Of a stretch of 64,000 nucleotides of DNA, positions 44,655 to 52,640 are shown piece by piece. The notes under the pieces were generated by a model. That model saw nothing but the letters and a program-made list of their open reading frames with translations. It did not search any database and was not told the DNA's origin. The position numbers were made by a program, and so were the translations under genes. Source of the stretch: Streptomyces kronopolitis. GTDB taxonomy: Bacteria; Actinomycetota; Actinomycetes; Streptomycetales; Streptomycetaceae. The stretch spans positions 62,001 through 126,000 of the forward strand of contig NZ_BMND01000005.1 of NCBI RefSeq assembly GCF_014646275.1. Reading direction: 5' to 3'. How positions within the stretch are numbered: the stretch's first letter is position 1; each line of letters opens with the position of its first letter.

Positions 44655-44684
44655 TGACCGAGGCCGCGAGGGCCCCGGGTCCGT

Positions 44685-44957
44685 CTACTTGAACCAGTAC
44701 CGCACGCCGTGGTGGTGGCTGCAGGTGCCGGAGAAGTGGCGGCTGTAGGACCAGGTGCCGTCCTTGCACTTGGCCATGACACCCGCGGGGTGCTTGACGT
44801 GGGTGCCACAGGTGCCGGTGGTGTGGTGGGCGCAGTGGACGGTGGCGGCTTGGGCGGTGCCGGCGCCGATGGTGACCGGCGCGATGACGGCGGCGGCGAA
44901 CGCGGCGGCGGCGATGGCGCTGCGGATGCGGCGTGCCGGACGAGTGGAGTTGAGCAA
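44685..44957 (-). CDS. Small secreted DUF3761 protein
   Basis: A 90-residue exported protein. The signal peptide ends near GAGTAQA. The mature part is His- and Cys-rich: VHCAHHTTGTCGTHVKHPAG, then CKDGTWSYSRHFSGTCSHHH, the DUF3761 signature. The four to five cysteines probably pair as disulfides, and the His clusters could bind metal. TTG start at 44957 behind AGGGGGG. An inverted repeat (TGACCTT/AAGGTCA, 45049-45071) lies about 90 bases upstream. Confidence 0.85.
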   Translation of the reverse strand: MLNSTRPARRIRSAIAAAAFAAAVIAPVTIGAGTAQAATVHCAHHTTGTCGTHVKHPAGVMAKCKDGTWSYSRHFSGTCSHHHGVRYWFK

Positions 44958-45048
44958 GGTGCCCCCCTGGCTGGTTCTGACTGGAGGCTTGAGTGTGGCG
45001 CGCGAGCGTTCCGCATGTGAGGGAAAGCTGACCGTTGTGATGGTTGTG

Positions 45049-45071
45049 TGACCTTCGGGAGCAAAAGGTCA
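45049..45071. promoter_or_regulatory. Inverted repeat in the DUF3761/kinase divergent region
   Basis: TGACCTT (45049-45055) and AAGGTCA (45065-45071) separated by 9 bases. It could be an operator for either divergent gene. Confidence 0.35.
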
Positions 45072-45180
45072 TCGTGGGCACCTGGGTGGGCGCAAGGAGA
45101 CGGCCGGCTCACCGGTCGGGTTTCACCGAAAGGCGCTCCCGACCGCCACCGGTCGCACGAACCGGACCGATGATGGGGAC

Positions 45181-45732
45181 GTGACTCCGAAGGCAACGAC
45201 GGTCCCCGGGACGCGACTTGTGTTACTGCGCGGCAACAGCGCCTCCGGCAAGAGCTCCGTCGCCGCCGGCCTGCGCGAGCGGTACGGGCGGGGCATCGCC
45301 CTGGTCGGCCAGGACAATCTGCGTCGCGTGGTGCTGCGCGAGCACGACATCCCCGGCGGCGCGAACATCGGCCTGATCGATCTGACCGTGCGGCACGCCC
45401 TGGCGCACGGCTTCCATGTCGTATTGGAAGGCATCCTGTCCGTCGCCCACTACGGGGACATGCTCACCGCGCTCTTCGCCGACCATCCGGGCCGCACCCA
45501 CGGCTTCTACCTGGACGTCCCGTTCGAGGAGACCCTCGCCCGGCATGCCACCAAGCCGATCGCCGGCAAGATCGGTGAGACGCTGCTGCGCTCGTGGTAC
45601 CGGCCGCTCGACCTGCTGCCCGGCGACGTCGAGACGGTCATCCCCGCGACCAGTTCCCTCACGGGGACGATCGACCGGGTGATGCGGCAGTCCGGCCTCG
45701 CCGAGCTAGCCGAGCCCCGGCCCGGCGACTGA
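45181..45732 (+). CDS. P-loop kinase-like AAA protein, TTA codon
   Basis: A 183-residue P-loop protein. Walker A is LLRGNSASGKSSVAAGL. An aspartate follows in VGQDNLRR, with a lid-like Arg region later (FEETLARHATKPIAGK). It resembles small-molecule kinases such as the chloramphenicol phosphotransferase/AAA_33 group; the substrate is unknown. Leu15 is encoded by TTA (45223-45225), so translation may need the bldA tRNA. The GTG start at 45181 has no strong ribosome binding site. Confidence 0.8.
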   Translation: MTPKATTVPGTRLVLLRGNSASGKSSVAAGLRERYGRGIALVGQDNLRRVVLREHDIPGGANIGLIDLTVRHALAHGFHVVLEGILSVAHYGDMLTALFADHPGRTHGFYLDVPFEETLARHATKPIAGKIGETLLRSWYRPLDLLPGDVETVIPATSSLTGTIDRVMRQSGLAELAEPRPGD

Positions 45733-45898
45733 ATCCCCCGGCGGGCGCCCCGGCCGTGACAGCAGCCGTCCGGGCGCGCCCCTCTCCCACCCCGAACCGA
45801 CGCCTCCGCCTCCGGCGCCGGCCGCGCGCCGCTTGGGCGCAGGCACCGGCCGCGTCCTCCACCTGCGCGTGCCGACTACCCGAACCCCACGCCATAAG

Positions 45899-45917
45899 TT
45901 AGGTTAGGCATACCTAA
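45899..45917 (+). promoter_or_regulatory. Iron box (DmdR/IdeR/DtxR-type operator)
   Basis: TTAGGTTAGGCATACCTAA matches the 19-bp consensus TTAGGTTAGGCTAACCTAA at nearly every position and is almost palindromic. It lies 42 bases before the DUF2470 gene and would overlap its promoter, giving repression when iron is plentiful. Confidence 0.85.
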
Positions 45918-45958
45918 GTAACCCGCTTGGTGTCTTCCTACCCGCGCCTGGAGCCCGG

Positions 45959-46663
45959 ATGCGCCCCTTCAGCAACCGCGCCGCCACCCCGACCGCCGCC
46001 GAACGCGTCCGGTCGATCCTGGCTGCCGCCCATTCGATGACCGTGGTGAGCGACGGGCAGCACACCGAAGTGCGCCGCCTCGACGGCACGGGGGCGATGG
46101 GCCACTTCCACCTGCACGCGCCGTTCGAGGGCCCCGACGCCCAGACCTCGACGCGCGTCCCGGTCCGCCTGGAGCTGACCGACATCGCCCCCACCCCCGT
46201 ACGCGACCGCTTGCGTGCCCGCGTCACGCTGACCGGACTGCTCATCGAGCCCTACGACCCGGACGCCGCGACGAGCACCTGCATGGAATTCGGGCAGGCC
46301 GTCCTCGAAGACGCCCAGGGTCGGGCCTACGTCACCCTCCACGCGCTCGGGGCGGCCGACGTCGACCCGATCGCGACCAGCGAGGCGGGCATGCTGACCC
46401 ACTTCGTCGACGACCACAGCGAATTCGTTCCGCTGCTGCTGCGCCTGGTCCGTCCGCAGCCGGACAGCGGCATGCTGCGCGCCCTGCCGGTGGCGGTGGA
46501 CCGCTACGGGGTGACCCTGCGCCTGGAGTACCCGCACACCCACCACGACGTCCGGCTGCCGTTCAAGACGCCCGTGACCGACATCGAGCAGGCCGGTCCC
46601 CAGATTCACGCCCTCCTGGCCACCGCGCGCCGCTTCTCCCACACCGGCCACCTGCTGACCTGA
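45959..46663 (+). CDS. DUF2470 domain protein under iron control
   Basis: A 234-residue protein. The DUF2470 domain, related to the C-terminal part of HugZ-type heme-handling flavoproteins, lies toward the C-terminus (about 155-230; LLRLVRPQPDSGMLRALPVA, VDRYGVTLRLEYPHTHHDVR). The N-terminal part has a PPOX-like strand pattern (PVRLELTDIAPTPVRDRLRA). The upstream iron box points to a role in iron or heme use, for example as a siderophore-linked accessory protein. No siderophore genes are adjacent. Confidence 0.82.
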   Translation: MRPFSNRAATPTAAERVRSILAAAHSMTVVSDGQHTEVRRLDGTGAMGHFHLHAPFEGPDAQTSTRVPVRLELTDIAPTPVRDRLRARVTLTGLLIEPYDPDAATSTCMEFGQAVLEDAQGRAYVTLHALGAADVDPIATSEAGMLTHFVDDHSEFVPLLLRLVRPQPDSGMLRALPVAVDRYGVTLRLEYPHTHHDVRLPFKTPVTDIEQAGPQIHALLATARRFSHTGHLLT

Positions 46664-46681
46664 TCCCGCCGGGCGGCGCGC

Positions 46682-47695
46682 TCACTTGCCCGTGGGGTGC
46701 GGATTGCCGAGGTAGGGGAACTCGTTCAGCAGGTCGGTGTGCGGCGCGAGCCCGGTGGGAGGAATGTCGCCCGCCGAGAGGAAGGCGAGCCGGTGGTTGA
46801 TGACGTCATCGGTGAAGACGCGCCCGTTGGGATACCGCGCGGGCTTCGAGGGGTCGAAGGTCAGCATGTCGGGGAGGATGCGGTCGGCGTCGATCGCCGC
46901 GATCGCCGCTTCCCGGGTGTAGTTGCCGGTGTGCCCCATGAGGTGGACGAACAGATCGGTCCACCGCTCGCGGTCGTTCACCGGCTCGCTGGCGTTGTAC
47001 TCCTCCTTTGTCTCGTCGGTGTTGAAGAAACTGCTGACGGACGGGTGGCCCGCACGGTCGGCGTGCACGAGCCGGCCGTCCTTGCGCACGCTGCAACGGC
47101 CCCAGATGCGGATCTCGGGGTCGGCCCGCAGCTCGCTCGTCGGCAGTTCCACCACCGTCGAGAACACATTGGCCTCCGTGTTCGAGTCCACGCCGGTCCA
47201 CGGTGACGCGCCGCCGAGATGGGGCGCGGTGAAGTTCCTGCCGCCTCGGGTGTCGTAGAGGTTCTTGATCCCGTCGAAGTCGAAGAAGAAGGCATCGCTG
47301 CGGCTGCCGGCGAAGAACGTGTAGGGGCCGGCAGTGACGCGGTTCGCCTCGGTGCCGAAGGACACCTCGGCGTCGGCGACGACCTTTTCTCCGACGACCT
47401 CGGCCGAGCGCGCCTCCTCACCCTTCGCGACGTAGACACTGAAGGTCTGACGACCGTCTCGCGGCGGCGCGAAGACATAGCTGAAGGCGATGTCGGTGAG
47501 GCAGTCGCCGTCATTGTCGATGTTGAGGCGGTAGATGGCGTCGGGGTGCATGGCGTCGGCGTTGGGATTCGCGTTGAGGATGAGCACCGTCCTCGCCGGG
47601 TCGGCCGGGGACTGGAAGGCGTAGAGGTCACAGAGGTCGAGCCGCTGGTCCCCGAGCGGTGGGCCGAGGCTGAGACCGGTGAAGTGATTCGACAT
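46682..47695 (-). CDS. DUF4331 family protein
   Basis: A 337-residue DUF4331 protein: LCDLYAFQSPADPARTVLIL, then DNDGDCLTDIAFSYVF and ...VFTDDVINHRLAFLSAGDI. The Asp-rich segment IDNDGDCLTD looks like a calcium-binding loop. No signal peptide precedes the conserved start MSNHFTG at 47695, although many relatives are exported. The function is unknown. Confidence 0.85.
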   Translation of the reverse strand: MSNHFTGLSLGPPLGDQRLDLCDLYAFQSPADPARTVLILNANPNADAMHPDAIYRLNIDNDGDCLTDIAFSYVFAPPRDGRQTFSVYVAKGEEARSAEVVGEKVVADAEVSFGTEANRVTAGPYTFFAGSRSDAFFFDFDGIKNLYDTRGGRNFTAPHLGGASPWTGVDSNTEANVFSTVVELPTSELRADPEIRIWGRCSVRKDGRLVHADRAGHPSVSSFFNTDETKEEYNASEPVNDRERWTDLFVHLMGHTGNYTREAAIAAIDADRILPDMLTFDPSKPARYPNGRVFTDDVINHRLAFLSAGDIPPTGLAPHTDLLNEFPYLGNPHPTGK

Positions 47696-48088
47696 CCTGC
47701 ATGTCCTTTCGCTGCTGCCGGGCCGTCCGCCAGGCGGTGCCGGGATCTGGCGCCGGGGAAGGCGGGATGCGCTCTCCGCGCAGAGGGGCCGCCCCTCACG
47801 ATCGGAGACATTTGAGCATGAATGCCGTGATATCGGTCGGATGCCCGGCCCGCCTGGCAGGCCCCGTTCAGCCACCGGTGTCTCCGCGCCGCGGCTCCCC
47901 CGCCGCGCGGTACGACAACTCCTCCGATCAGAGCTGCGACCCGGCGGCGACCCGGCCGCGACCTGCGGTGGACGGCGGCCGGCGGCCGGCGGCCGGCGGC
48001 CGGCGGCCGGCGGCCGAGCGGGCAACGACCCCCACGCGACCGCCGACACGGGTGACGCGTCCGGGCAGTGTCGCGCCCGGGCGGCGTC
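47696..48088. other. Gene-free region with heptamer repeat
   Basis: About 390 bases without a convincing gene, upstream of the DUF4331 gene and downstream of the P450 gene. The only structure is a perfect tandem array of CGGCGGC, six copies at 47973-48014. It could arise by slippage; a regulatory role is unproven. Confidence 0.5.
47973..48014. repeat. 7-bp tandem repeat, six copies
   Basis: CGGCGGC repeated six times without mismatch, then CGAGCGG. Non-coding on both strands as far as I can judge. Confidence 0.85.
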
Positions 48089-49315
48089 CTACCGGGCCGA
48101 TTCCGTCCAGGTGACCGGGAGTTCATGGACGCCGTAGATGTTCATGTCGGTCCTGAGTTTCACCTCCTCGGCGGGGATCGCCAGCGCAAGGGTCGGGAAG
48201 CGGCGCAGCAGTCCGTCGAAGCCGGCGCGCATCTCGATGCGGGCCAGCTGCTGGCCGAGGCACTGGTGGATGCCGTGGCCGAAGGACAGGTGGCCCCGGG
48301 CGTTGCGGTGGATGTCCAGGGTGTCGGGGTGGTCGAAGCGCAGGGGATCGCGGTTGGCGGCCAGCAGGGAGACCACGACGGTCGAGCCCTCACGGATGGT
48401 TTGACCGCCGAGTTCGATGTCCTCGGTGGCGTAGCGGTAGAGGACGTCGACCACGGACAGGTAGCGCATCAGCTCCTCGACGGCGCCGGGCAGCAGCTCC
48501 GGCCGCGCGCGCAGTTCGGCCAGCTGCTCGGGGTGCTCCAGGAGCGCGAAGGCGCCCAGTGCCAGCATGTTGGCGGTGGTCTCGTGGCCCGCGAGCAGCA
48601 GCAGGAAGGCGGCGCCGGTCAGCTCCTCGATGGTGAGGTCGTCATGGCGGGCCAGGTCGGAGAGTATGTCGTCGCCGGGGGTGGCGCGCTTGCGCGTGAC
48701 GAGTTCGGACAGGTAGGTCGTCAGTGCGCCGTACGCGGCCATCTTCTCGTCAAGCGGCTGGTCCTTGACCAGGAACTTGGCGGAGTTGACCTGGAAGTTC
48801 TCCCGGTCCGCGTAGGGGACGCCGAGCAGTTCGCAGATCACCAGCGAGGGCACCGGCAGCGCGAACTCCTTGACCAGGTCGACCGGCGGGGCCAGTCGCG
48901 CCAGTGCGTCCAGTTGCCGCTCGGCGATGTCGGTGATGCGCTCTTCGAGCATCCTCATGCGCTTGACGGTGAAGGCGCCGGTGAGTCTGCGCCGCAGTCT
49001 GCTGTGGTCCGGCGGGTCCATGGCGATGAACATGCCCGGGATCTGCGGGGACGGTTCGGTGCTGACGGGCATGCCGGGGGTCTCGTACGGCACATGGAGA
49101 ACGCCGAGGTCCTGGCGGGAGCTGAACCGGGTGTCGGCCATGAGCCGGCGGACCGCCTCGTATCCGGTGACGAGCCAGCCCTCGTGGCCGTCGGGGAAGA
49201 GCATGGGGCTGACGGGGCGGGCGTCGCGCAACTGCGTGACGCGGCGGGGCGGGTCGAAGGGGCCGGCGTCGCGCTCCATCGGGAGGCCGTGCGGGACGGG
49301 AACGGGCTGAGTCAT
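48089..49315 (-). CDS. Cytochrome P450
   Basis: A 408-residue soluble bacterial P450 (CYP105/107-like size). I-helix LLLLAGHETTANM, ExxR in EELMRYLS, and the heme loop FGHGIHQCLGQQLAR with the Cys ligand. The AGHETT sequence has the usual acid-alcohol pair, so ordinary oxygen activation is expected. The substrate is unknown. The ATG at 49315 follows AGAGGACATC. No ferredoxin lies beside it; the oxidoreductase at 52.6 kb carries its own 2Fe-2S domain, but a link is not shown. Confidence 0.93.
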   Translation of the reverse strand: MTQPVPVPHGLPMERDAGPFDPPRRVTQLRDARPVSPMLFPDGHEGWLVTGYEAVRRLMADTRFSSRQDLGVLHVPYETPGMPVSTEPSPQIPGMFIAMDPPDHSRLRRRLTGAFTVKRMRMLEERITDIAERQLDALARLAPPVDLVKEFALPVPSLVICELLGVPYADRENFQVNSAKFLVKDQPLDEKMAAYGALTTYLSELVTRKRATPGDDILSDLARHDDLTIEELTGAAFLLLLAGHETTANMLALGAFALLEHPEQLAELRARPELLPGAVEELMRYLSVVDVLYRYATEDIELGGQTIREGSTVVVSLLAANRDPLRFDHPDTLDIHRNARGHLSFGHGIHQCLGQQLARIEMRAGFDGLLRRFPTLALAIPAEEVKLRTDMNIYGVHELPVTWTESAR

Positions 49316-49329
49316 CCGATGTCCTCTCG

Positions 49330-49369
49330 GTGCGGTCGGACGGCGGCGGGCGCCGCCGTCCGACCGCAC
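49330..49369. repeat. 19-bp perfect inverted repeat upstream of the P450 gene
   Basis: GTGCGGTCGGACGGCGGCG (49330-49348), two bases, then its exact reverse complement (49351-49369). It begins 14 bases before the P450 start and lies 130 bases after the DUF4097 stop. It could be a terminator for the DUF4097 transcript or a control element of the P450 mRNA. Confidence 0.8.
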
Positions 49370-49498
49370 ACGCGTAACAGTGGCGTGGGCATGACAGAGA
49401 AGTGCAAGGCGGAGATGCGCTGGAGCTCCTCCCGCTCGAAGACTGAAGCAGCGGGAGGCCGGGGTGAGTGGGCGAGGCTGCCGGGTGCGCGGGGATGG

Positions 49499-50344
49499 TC
49501 AGGACTTGGCACGGAGGATGTCGATGTTGCCGAATCGGGTGCGGGCGCGGACCTCGACGGTGTCCTCGGCCTTCTCCGGGGAATCGGACGCGGCGAGCGC
49601 GTTGCGCACCTGCCCGGCGCTGGAGCTGACGTCGAGCCAGGCGGCCGTGCCCTCGCGGATACCGACCTCGATGGCACCGTGGGAGGTCTCCAACTGGACG
49701 GTGCCGCGGACCACTTCGCCCACCCGCACGGTGCCGTTCGCGGTGGCCGCGGAGACCGAGCCCTCGGCGCGCACGATGTCGATGTCGCCGTTGGCGCCGT
49801 TCACCCGCAGCTCCCCGGTCGCGGCCCCGACGGTTGTGGTGCCGTGCGAGTTCTTCAGGACGGCGGGTCCGTCGACAAGGCCGACGCGCAGGCTGCCGGA
49901 GCTGGTGGTGATCTCGGCCTTGCCCTCGACGCGGTCCACGGTGATCGAGCCGTGCGACGCGGTGAGGTGCAGCGGCCCGGTCGCCTCCAGGCGCACATCG
50001 CCCGAGGAGGTCTTCACCCGGACCTCGCCGAGCCGGCCCTCGCCGAGCACCTGGGTCCAGGCGCCGGTCAGGTCGACGCGGGAGCCGGTGGGCAGGTCCA
50101 CCGTCACATCGACGGTGCCGGTGCGCCCGAGCAGATGGCGCTGCTTGGGCGTCCGGACGGCCAGGACGCCGCTGGTGTACGTCACCTCGGTCTGCTCGGC
50201 GGCCCGCACGTCCACGTCCCGCCCCGGGTCGCGGGGCCGCACCTCGACGACCGTGTCGGGGCGGTCGCCCGCGGTGAAGTGGATGGAACCGGCGTAGACA
50301 TGGGCGGTGGTCGAAATCGGTTCGGGAGTGTCGAAAGAAGGCAT
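49499..50344 (-). CDS. DUF4097 beta-strand repeat protein
   Basis: A 281-residue protein made of repeated short beta strands (VKTSSGDVRLEATG, LTASHGSITVDRVEG, ITTSSGSLRVGLVDG, LKNSHGTTTVGAATG). They predict a right-handed beta-helix-like fold of the DUF4097 family. No signal peptide or membrane helix is present, so this version is cytoplasmic. It follows the ribbon-helix-helix gene by 87 bases; the two probably form one transcription unit. Confidence 0.88.
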   Translation of the reverse strand: MPSFDTPEPISTTAHVYAGSIHFTAGDRPDTVVEVRPRDPGRDVDVRAAEQTEVTYTSGVLAVRTPKQRHLLGRTGTVDVTVDLPTGSRVDLTGAWTQVLGEGRLGEVRVKTSSGDVRLEATGPLHLTASHGSITVDRVEGKAEITTSSGSLRVGLVDGPAVLKNSHGTTTVGAATGELRVNGANGDIDIVRAEGSVSAATANGTVRVGEVVRGTVQLETSHGAIEVGIREGTAAWLDVSSSAGQVRNALAASDSPEKAEDTVEVRARTRFGNIDILRAKS

Positions 50345-50431
50345 GGCTGTTCCGTCCTCGTGAGTCCTGGAGTCGTCCCCGCTGGTGGGACGTGGTGTGG
50401 GTGGAAGTGGAGCGGGCGGGCGCGGGCGCTG

Positions 50432-50950
50432 CTAGCGCACCCAGCCCGTGAAGTTCTGTCCGACGGTGTGGGTCTTCTCCGCCGTGCGTGGCCGCGCGCC
50501 GCCGTCGACCGCGGCCGACACGGCGCGCACCAGCCACGCGTTGACCGACAGGCCCTCGCGGTTCGCGGCCTCCTCGGCGCGCGTCTTGAGGTGGGCCGGC
50601 AGGCGCAGATTGACGCGGGCGATGCCACCGTCGTCGCCGTCCGCGGGGGGCGGCGCCGCGAGTGGTTCGGCGGGCGCGGCCGCCGCTTCGTGCGGGACGC
50701 CGGCGCCGGGCGGCAGCGTCACCACGAAGTCGGGGTCCAGCCCTCGCAGCCGTACGTCGACGGAGCCCGGGGCGAGTTCGCGGGTGATCTCGTCCATCGC
50801 GGCGGAGAGCACGTTGAGCATGGTCAGACGGGTCGCCGACTCCAGCGGAGTGGTGAGCCGCTCGGCCAGCTCGCGGGCATCTTCCCCGCCTGCCTCGGCG
50901 GCCACCGCGAGTTCGCGGCGGAGGGTGTCGACATACGGCGTGAGGTCCAT
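50432..50950 (-). CDS. Ribbon-helix-helix (HicB/Arc-like) protein
   Basis: A 172-residue protein. The C-terminal part contains an RHH DNA-binding motif (ARVNLRLPAHLKTRAEEAAN, REGLSVNAWLVRAVSAAVDG). The N-terminal 90 residues (YVDTLRRELAVAAEAGGEDA, LSAAMDEITRELAPGSVDVR) form a separate helical domain. It resembles proteins annotated as HicB-type antitoxins, but no HicA toxin is adjacent; its partner is the DUF4097 gene. The palindromes at 50.96-51.16 kb just upstream are plausible autoregulatory operators. Confidence 0.82.
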   Translation of the reverse strand: MDLTPYVDTLRRELAVAAEAGGEDARELAERLTTPLESATRLTMLNVLSAAMDEITRELAPGSVDVRLRGLDPDFVVTLPPGAGVPHEAAAAPAEPLAAPPPADGDDGGIARVNLRLPAHLKTRAEEAANREGLSVNAWLVRAVSAAVDGGARPRTAEKTHTVGQNFTGWVR

Positions 50951-50960
50951 GACGTCATCA

Positions 50961-50979
50961 TGGCACCACTGTGGCACCA
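50961..50979. promoter_or_regulatory. TGGCACCA half-sites at the RHH gene start
   Basis: TGGCACCA occurs at 50961-50968 and again at 50972-50979, 11 bases apart, only 11-30 bases upstream of the RHH start. The same octamer forms the arms of the palindromes at 51.12 kb. Confidence 0.6.
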
Positions 50980-51119
50980 CGCGCAAGACCGGATGGCACA
51001 CCACATCGAGTGAGCGGGACAGAGACCGCCCTGACCTGCGGAAATGAAAGAAAATGAGCTGCACCATCGCGGCGCCATGCATGCCCGCGGCACCTTCGGG
51101 GGCAGGGAGTGGCGCCGGA

Positions 51120-51157
51120 TGGTGCCACGTGGCACCACCTGATGCCACCCGGCACCA
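51120..51157. promoter_or_regulatory. Tandem 18-bp palindromic operators
   Basis: TGGTGCCACGTGGCACCA (51120-51137) is a perfect 18-bp palindrome. TGATGCCACCCGGCACCA (51140-51157) is a second copy with three differences, 20 bases on, about two helical turns. They lie between the TetR gene end and the RHH gene promoter region. Confidence 0.75.
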
Positions 51158-51175
51158 CACGGGACCCGCGGCAGC

Positions 51176-51823
51176 CTACGGAGCCGAGGCCCCGCCCCCC
51201 TGCGACCCGCCCGCGAGGTAGCCGGTGAGCATGGTGACCAGCTCGTTCTCCAGGCGGGCGGGGTCGAGCGGGTCGGGTGCCGCGATGAGCTGGTGGACGA
51301 GGAGTTCGACCGTGGAGACGACGAGGCGCGCGGCGATGTGCACGTCGGCGACCCGGCTTTCCGGATGGTCCTCGATCAGCTTGCGGACATAGGCGGTCCG
51401 CGCCTGCTGGTAGCGGGAGGTCTTCTCCAGCAACTCCGGGGAGCGGGGCGCCTGTTCGATCATGACGCGGAGCAGCTGCGGGTCGTCCAGGTGGTTGTCG
51501 ATCGCGAGGCGCACATACCCGCGGATGACGTCTTCGAGGGGGCGGAGCGGCCCCTCGTCCTGCTGGCGCGCGGCGGCGGCCATTCCCACCTCCAGATGGC
51601 GGGCCAGCAACTCCATCAGGATCGCGTCCTTGTTCGGGTAGTACTGGTACAGCGAGCCGATGGAGATCTGTGCCTGCTCGGCGATCCGGTTGGTGGTCCC
51701 GGCGGCATAGCCGTACTCGGCGAAAACGTGAGCAGCGGCCGCGAGGATCCGCTGCCGGGTCAGCTCCGCACGGGCCTGACGGGGCTGTTTACGTGGCTGG
51801 AGTCCGCCTCGTCCCGATGTCAT
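51176..51823 (-). CDS. TetR family transcriptional regulator
   Basis: A 215-residue TetR-family repressor. The N-terminal HTH is complete (RQRILAAAAHVFAEYGYAAG, TTNRIAEQAQISIGSLYQYY). The ligand-binding C-terminal domain (about 75-205) resembles regulators of small-molecule stress or efflux. It is divergent from the PPOX and ferredoxin-reductase genes and likely controls them. Its own 3' end borders the palindrome array, which could also be its target. Confidence 0.92.
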   Translation of the reverse strand: MTSGRGGLQPRKQPRQARAELTRQRILAAAAHVFAEYGYAAGTTNRIAEQAQISIGSLYQYYPNKDAILMELLARHLEVGMAAAARQQDEGPLRPLEDVIRGYVRLAIDNHLDDPQLLRVMIEQAPRSPELLEKTSRYQQARTAYVRKLIEDHPESRVADVHIAARLVVSTVELLVHQLIAAPDPLDPARLENELVTMLTGYLAGGSQGGGASAP

Positions 51824-51967
51824 GACACCTCCTGGACAGCACCGCGAATGCGAGTAGCGCGGGACCTGAGTAATTGCTCACAATGGTGCCATGACCTGCG
51901 GCGGAACGGTATGCCGCGCTGTCTCGCGCGGTCGCCCGACCGACCCCCGATCCGGAAGGAGCCCTCC

Positions 51968-52597
51968 GTGATCCAGACCGCTGCACGCCCCCGGCGGCTC
52001 TCGCCCGCCGATGTCCGTGCGCGGCTCGGCGAGCCCGAGGAGATGATCAAGGCCAAGATCCAGGACCGCATCGACGCACACTTCCACCGCTTCATCGCCC
52101 ACTCCCCCTTCCTGACGATGGCCACGGCGGACGCGGCGGGCCGGGCCGACTGCTCGCCCCGCGGCGACTACCCGGGGTTCGTGAAGGTCCTGGACGCGCA
52201 CACGCTCGCCATCCCGGACCGGCCCGGCAACAAGATCGCCGACTCCTTCCGCAACCTCGCCGAGAACGACGGGATAGGGCTGGTCTTCCTGATCCCCGGG
52301 CTGCCCGAGATGCTTCGCGTCAACGGCAGCGCCTACCCCACCGACGACGCCGACGTGCTCGCCCGGATGCGGACCGAGGCGCGCGAGCCGGAACTCGCAC
52401 TCGTCGTGGACGTCGCCGAGGCGTACTTCCACTGCGGGCGGGCGCTGCTGCGCTCCCGGCTGTGGGACCCCGCGAGCCAGGCCCTCGCCGACGAGATCCC
52501 GTCGGCCGGCGAGATGGTCGCGGCGCAGTCAGGTCTCGACATCGCCCCCGATGACATCAACGACGCCCTCCAAGAGGCCTACCGCAAGCTCTACTGA
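51968..52597 (+). CDS. PPOX-type FMN-dependent flavoprotein (MSMEG_1061-like)
   Basis: A 209-residue pyridoxamine-phosphate-oxidase-fold protein: FLTMATADAAGRADCSPRGD, then VLDAHTLAIPDRPGNKIADS and ...VVDVAEAYFHCGRALLRSRL. This matches the actinobacterial MSMEG_1061/PF01243 subgroup with a conserved YFHCGRA segment. Relatives use FMN or F420 and act on small electrophiles; the exact role is not known. AAGGAG before the GTG at 51968 sets the start. It is divergent from the TetR gene. Confidence 0.88.
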   Translation: MIQTAARPRRLSPADVRARLGEPEEMIKAKIQDRIDAHFHRFIAHSPFLTMATADAAGRADCSPRGDYPGFVKVLDAHTLAIPDRPGNKIADSFRNLAENDGIGLVFLIPGLPEMLRVNGSAYPTDDADVLARMRTEAREPELALVVDVAEAYFHCGRALLRSRLWDPASQALADEIPSAGEMVAAQSGLDIAPDDINDALQEAYRKLY

Positions 52598-52640
52598 CCA
52601 CAACTCCCGCCCTGCCCCGGGACTTCCCCTAGGACCCTTC

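Noticed and set aside
50432..50950. Complete HicAB toxin-antitoxin system
   Set aside because: Only the RHH, antitoxin-like half is present; the neighbour is a DUF4097 protein and not a HicA-type toxin.
48068..51013. Plus-strand open frame of about 980 codons
   Set aside because: It is antisense to the P450, DUF4097 and RHH genes; the product has no domain pattern and is Gly/Arg/Val-rich.
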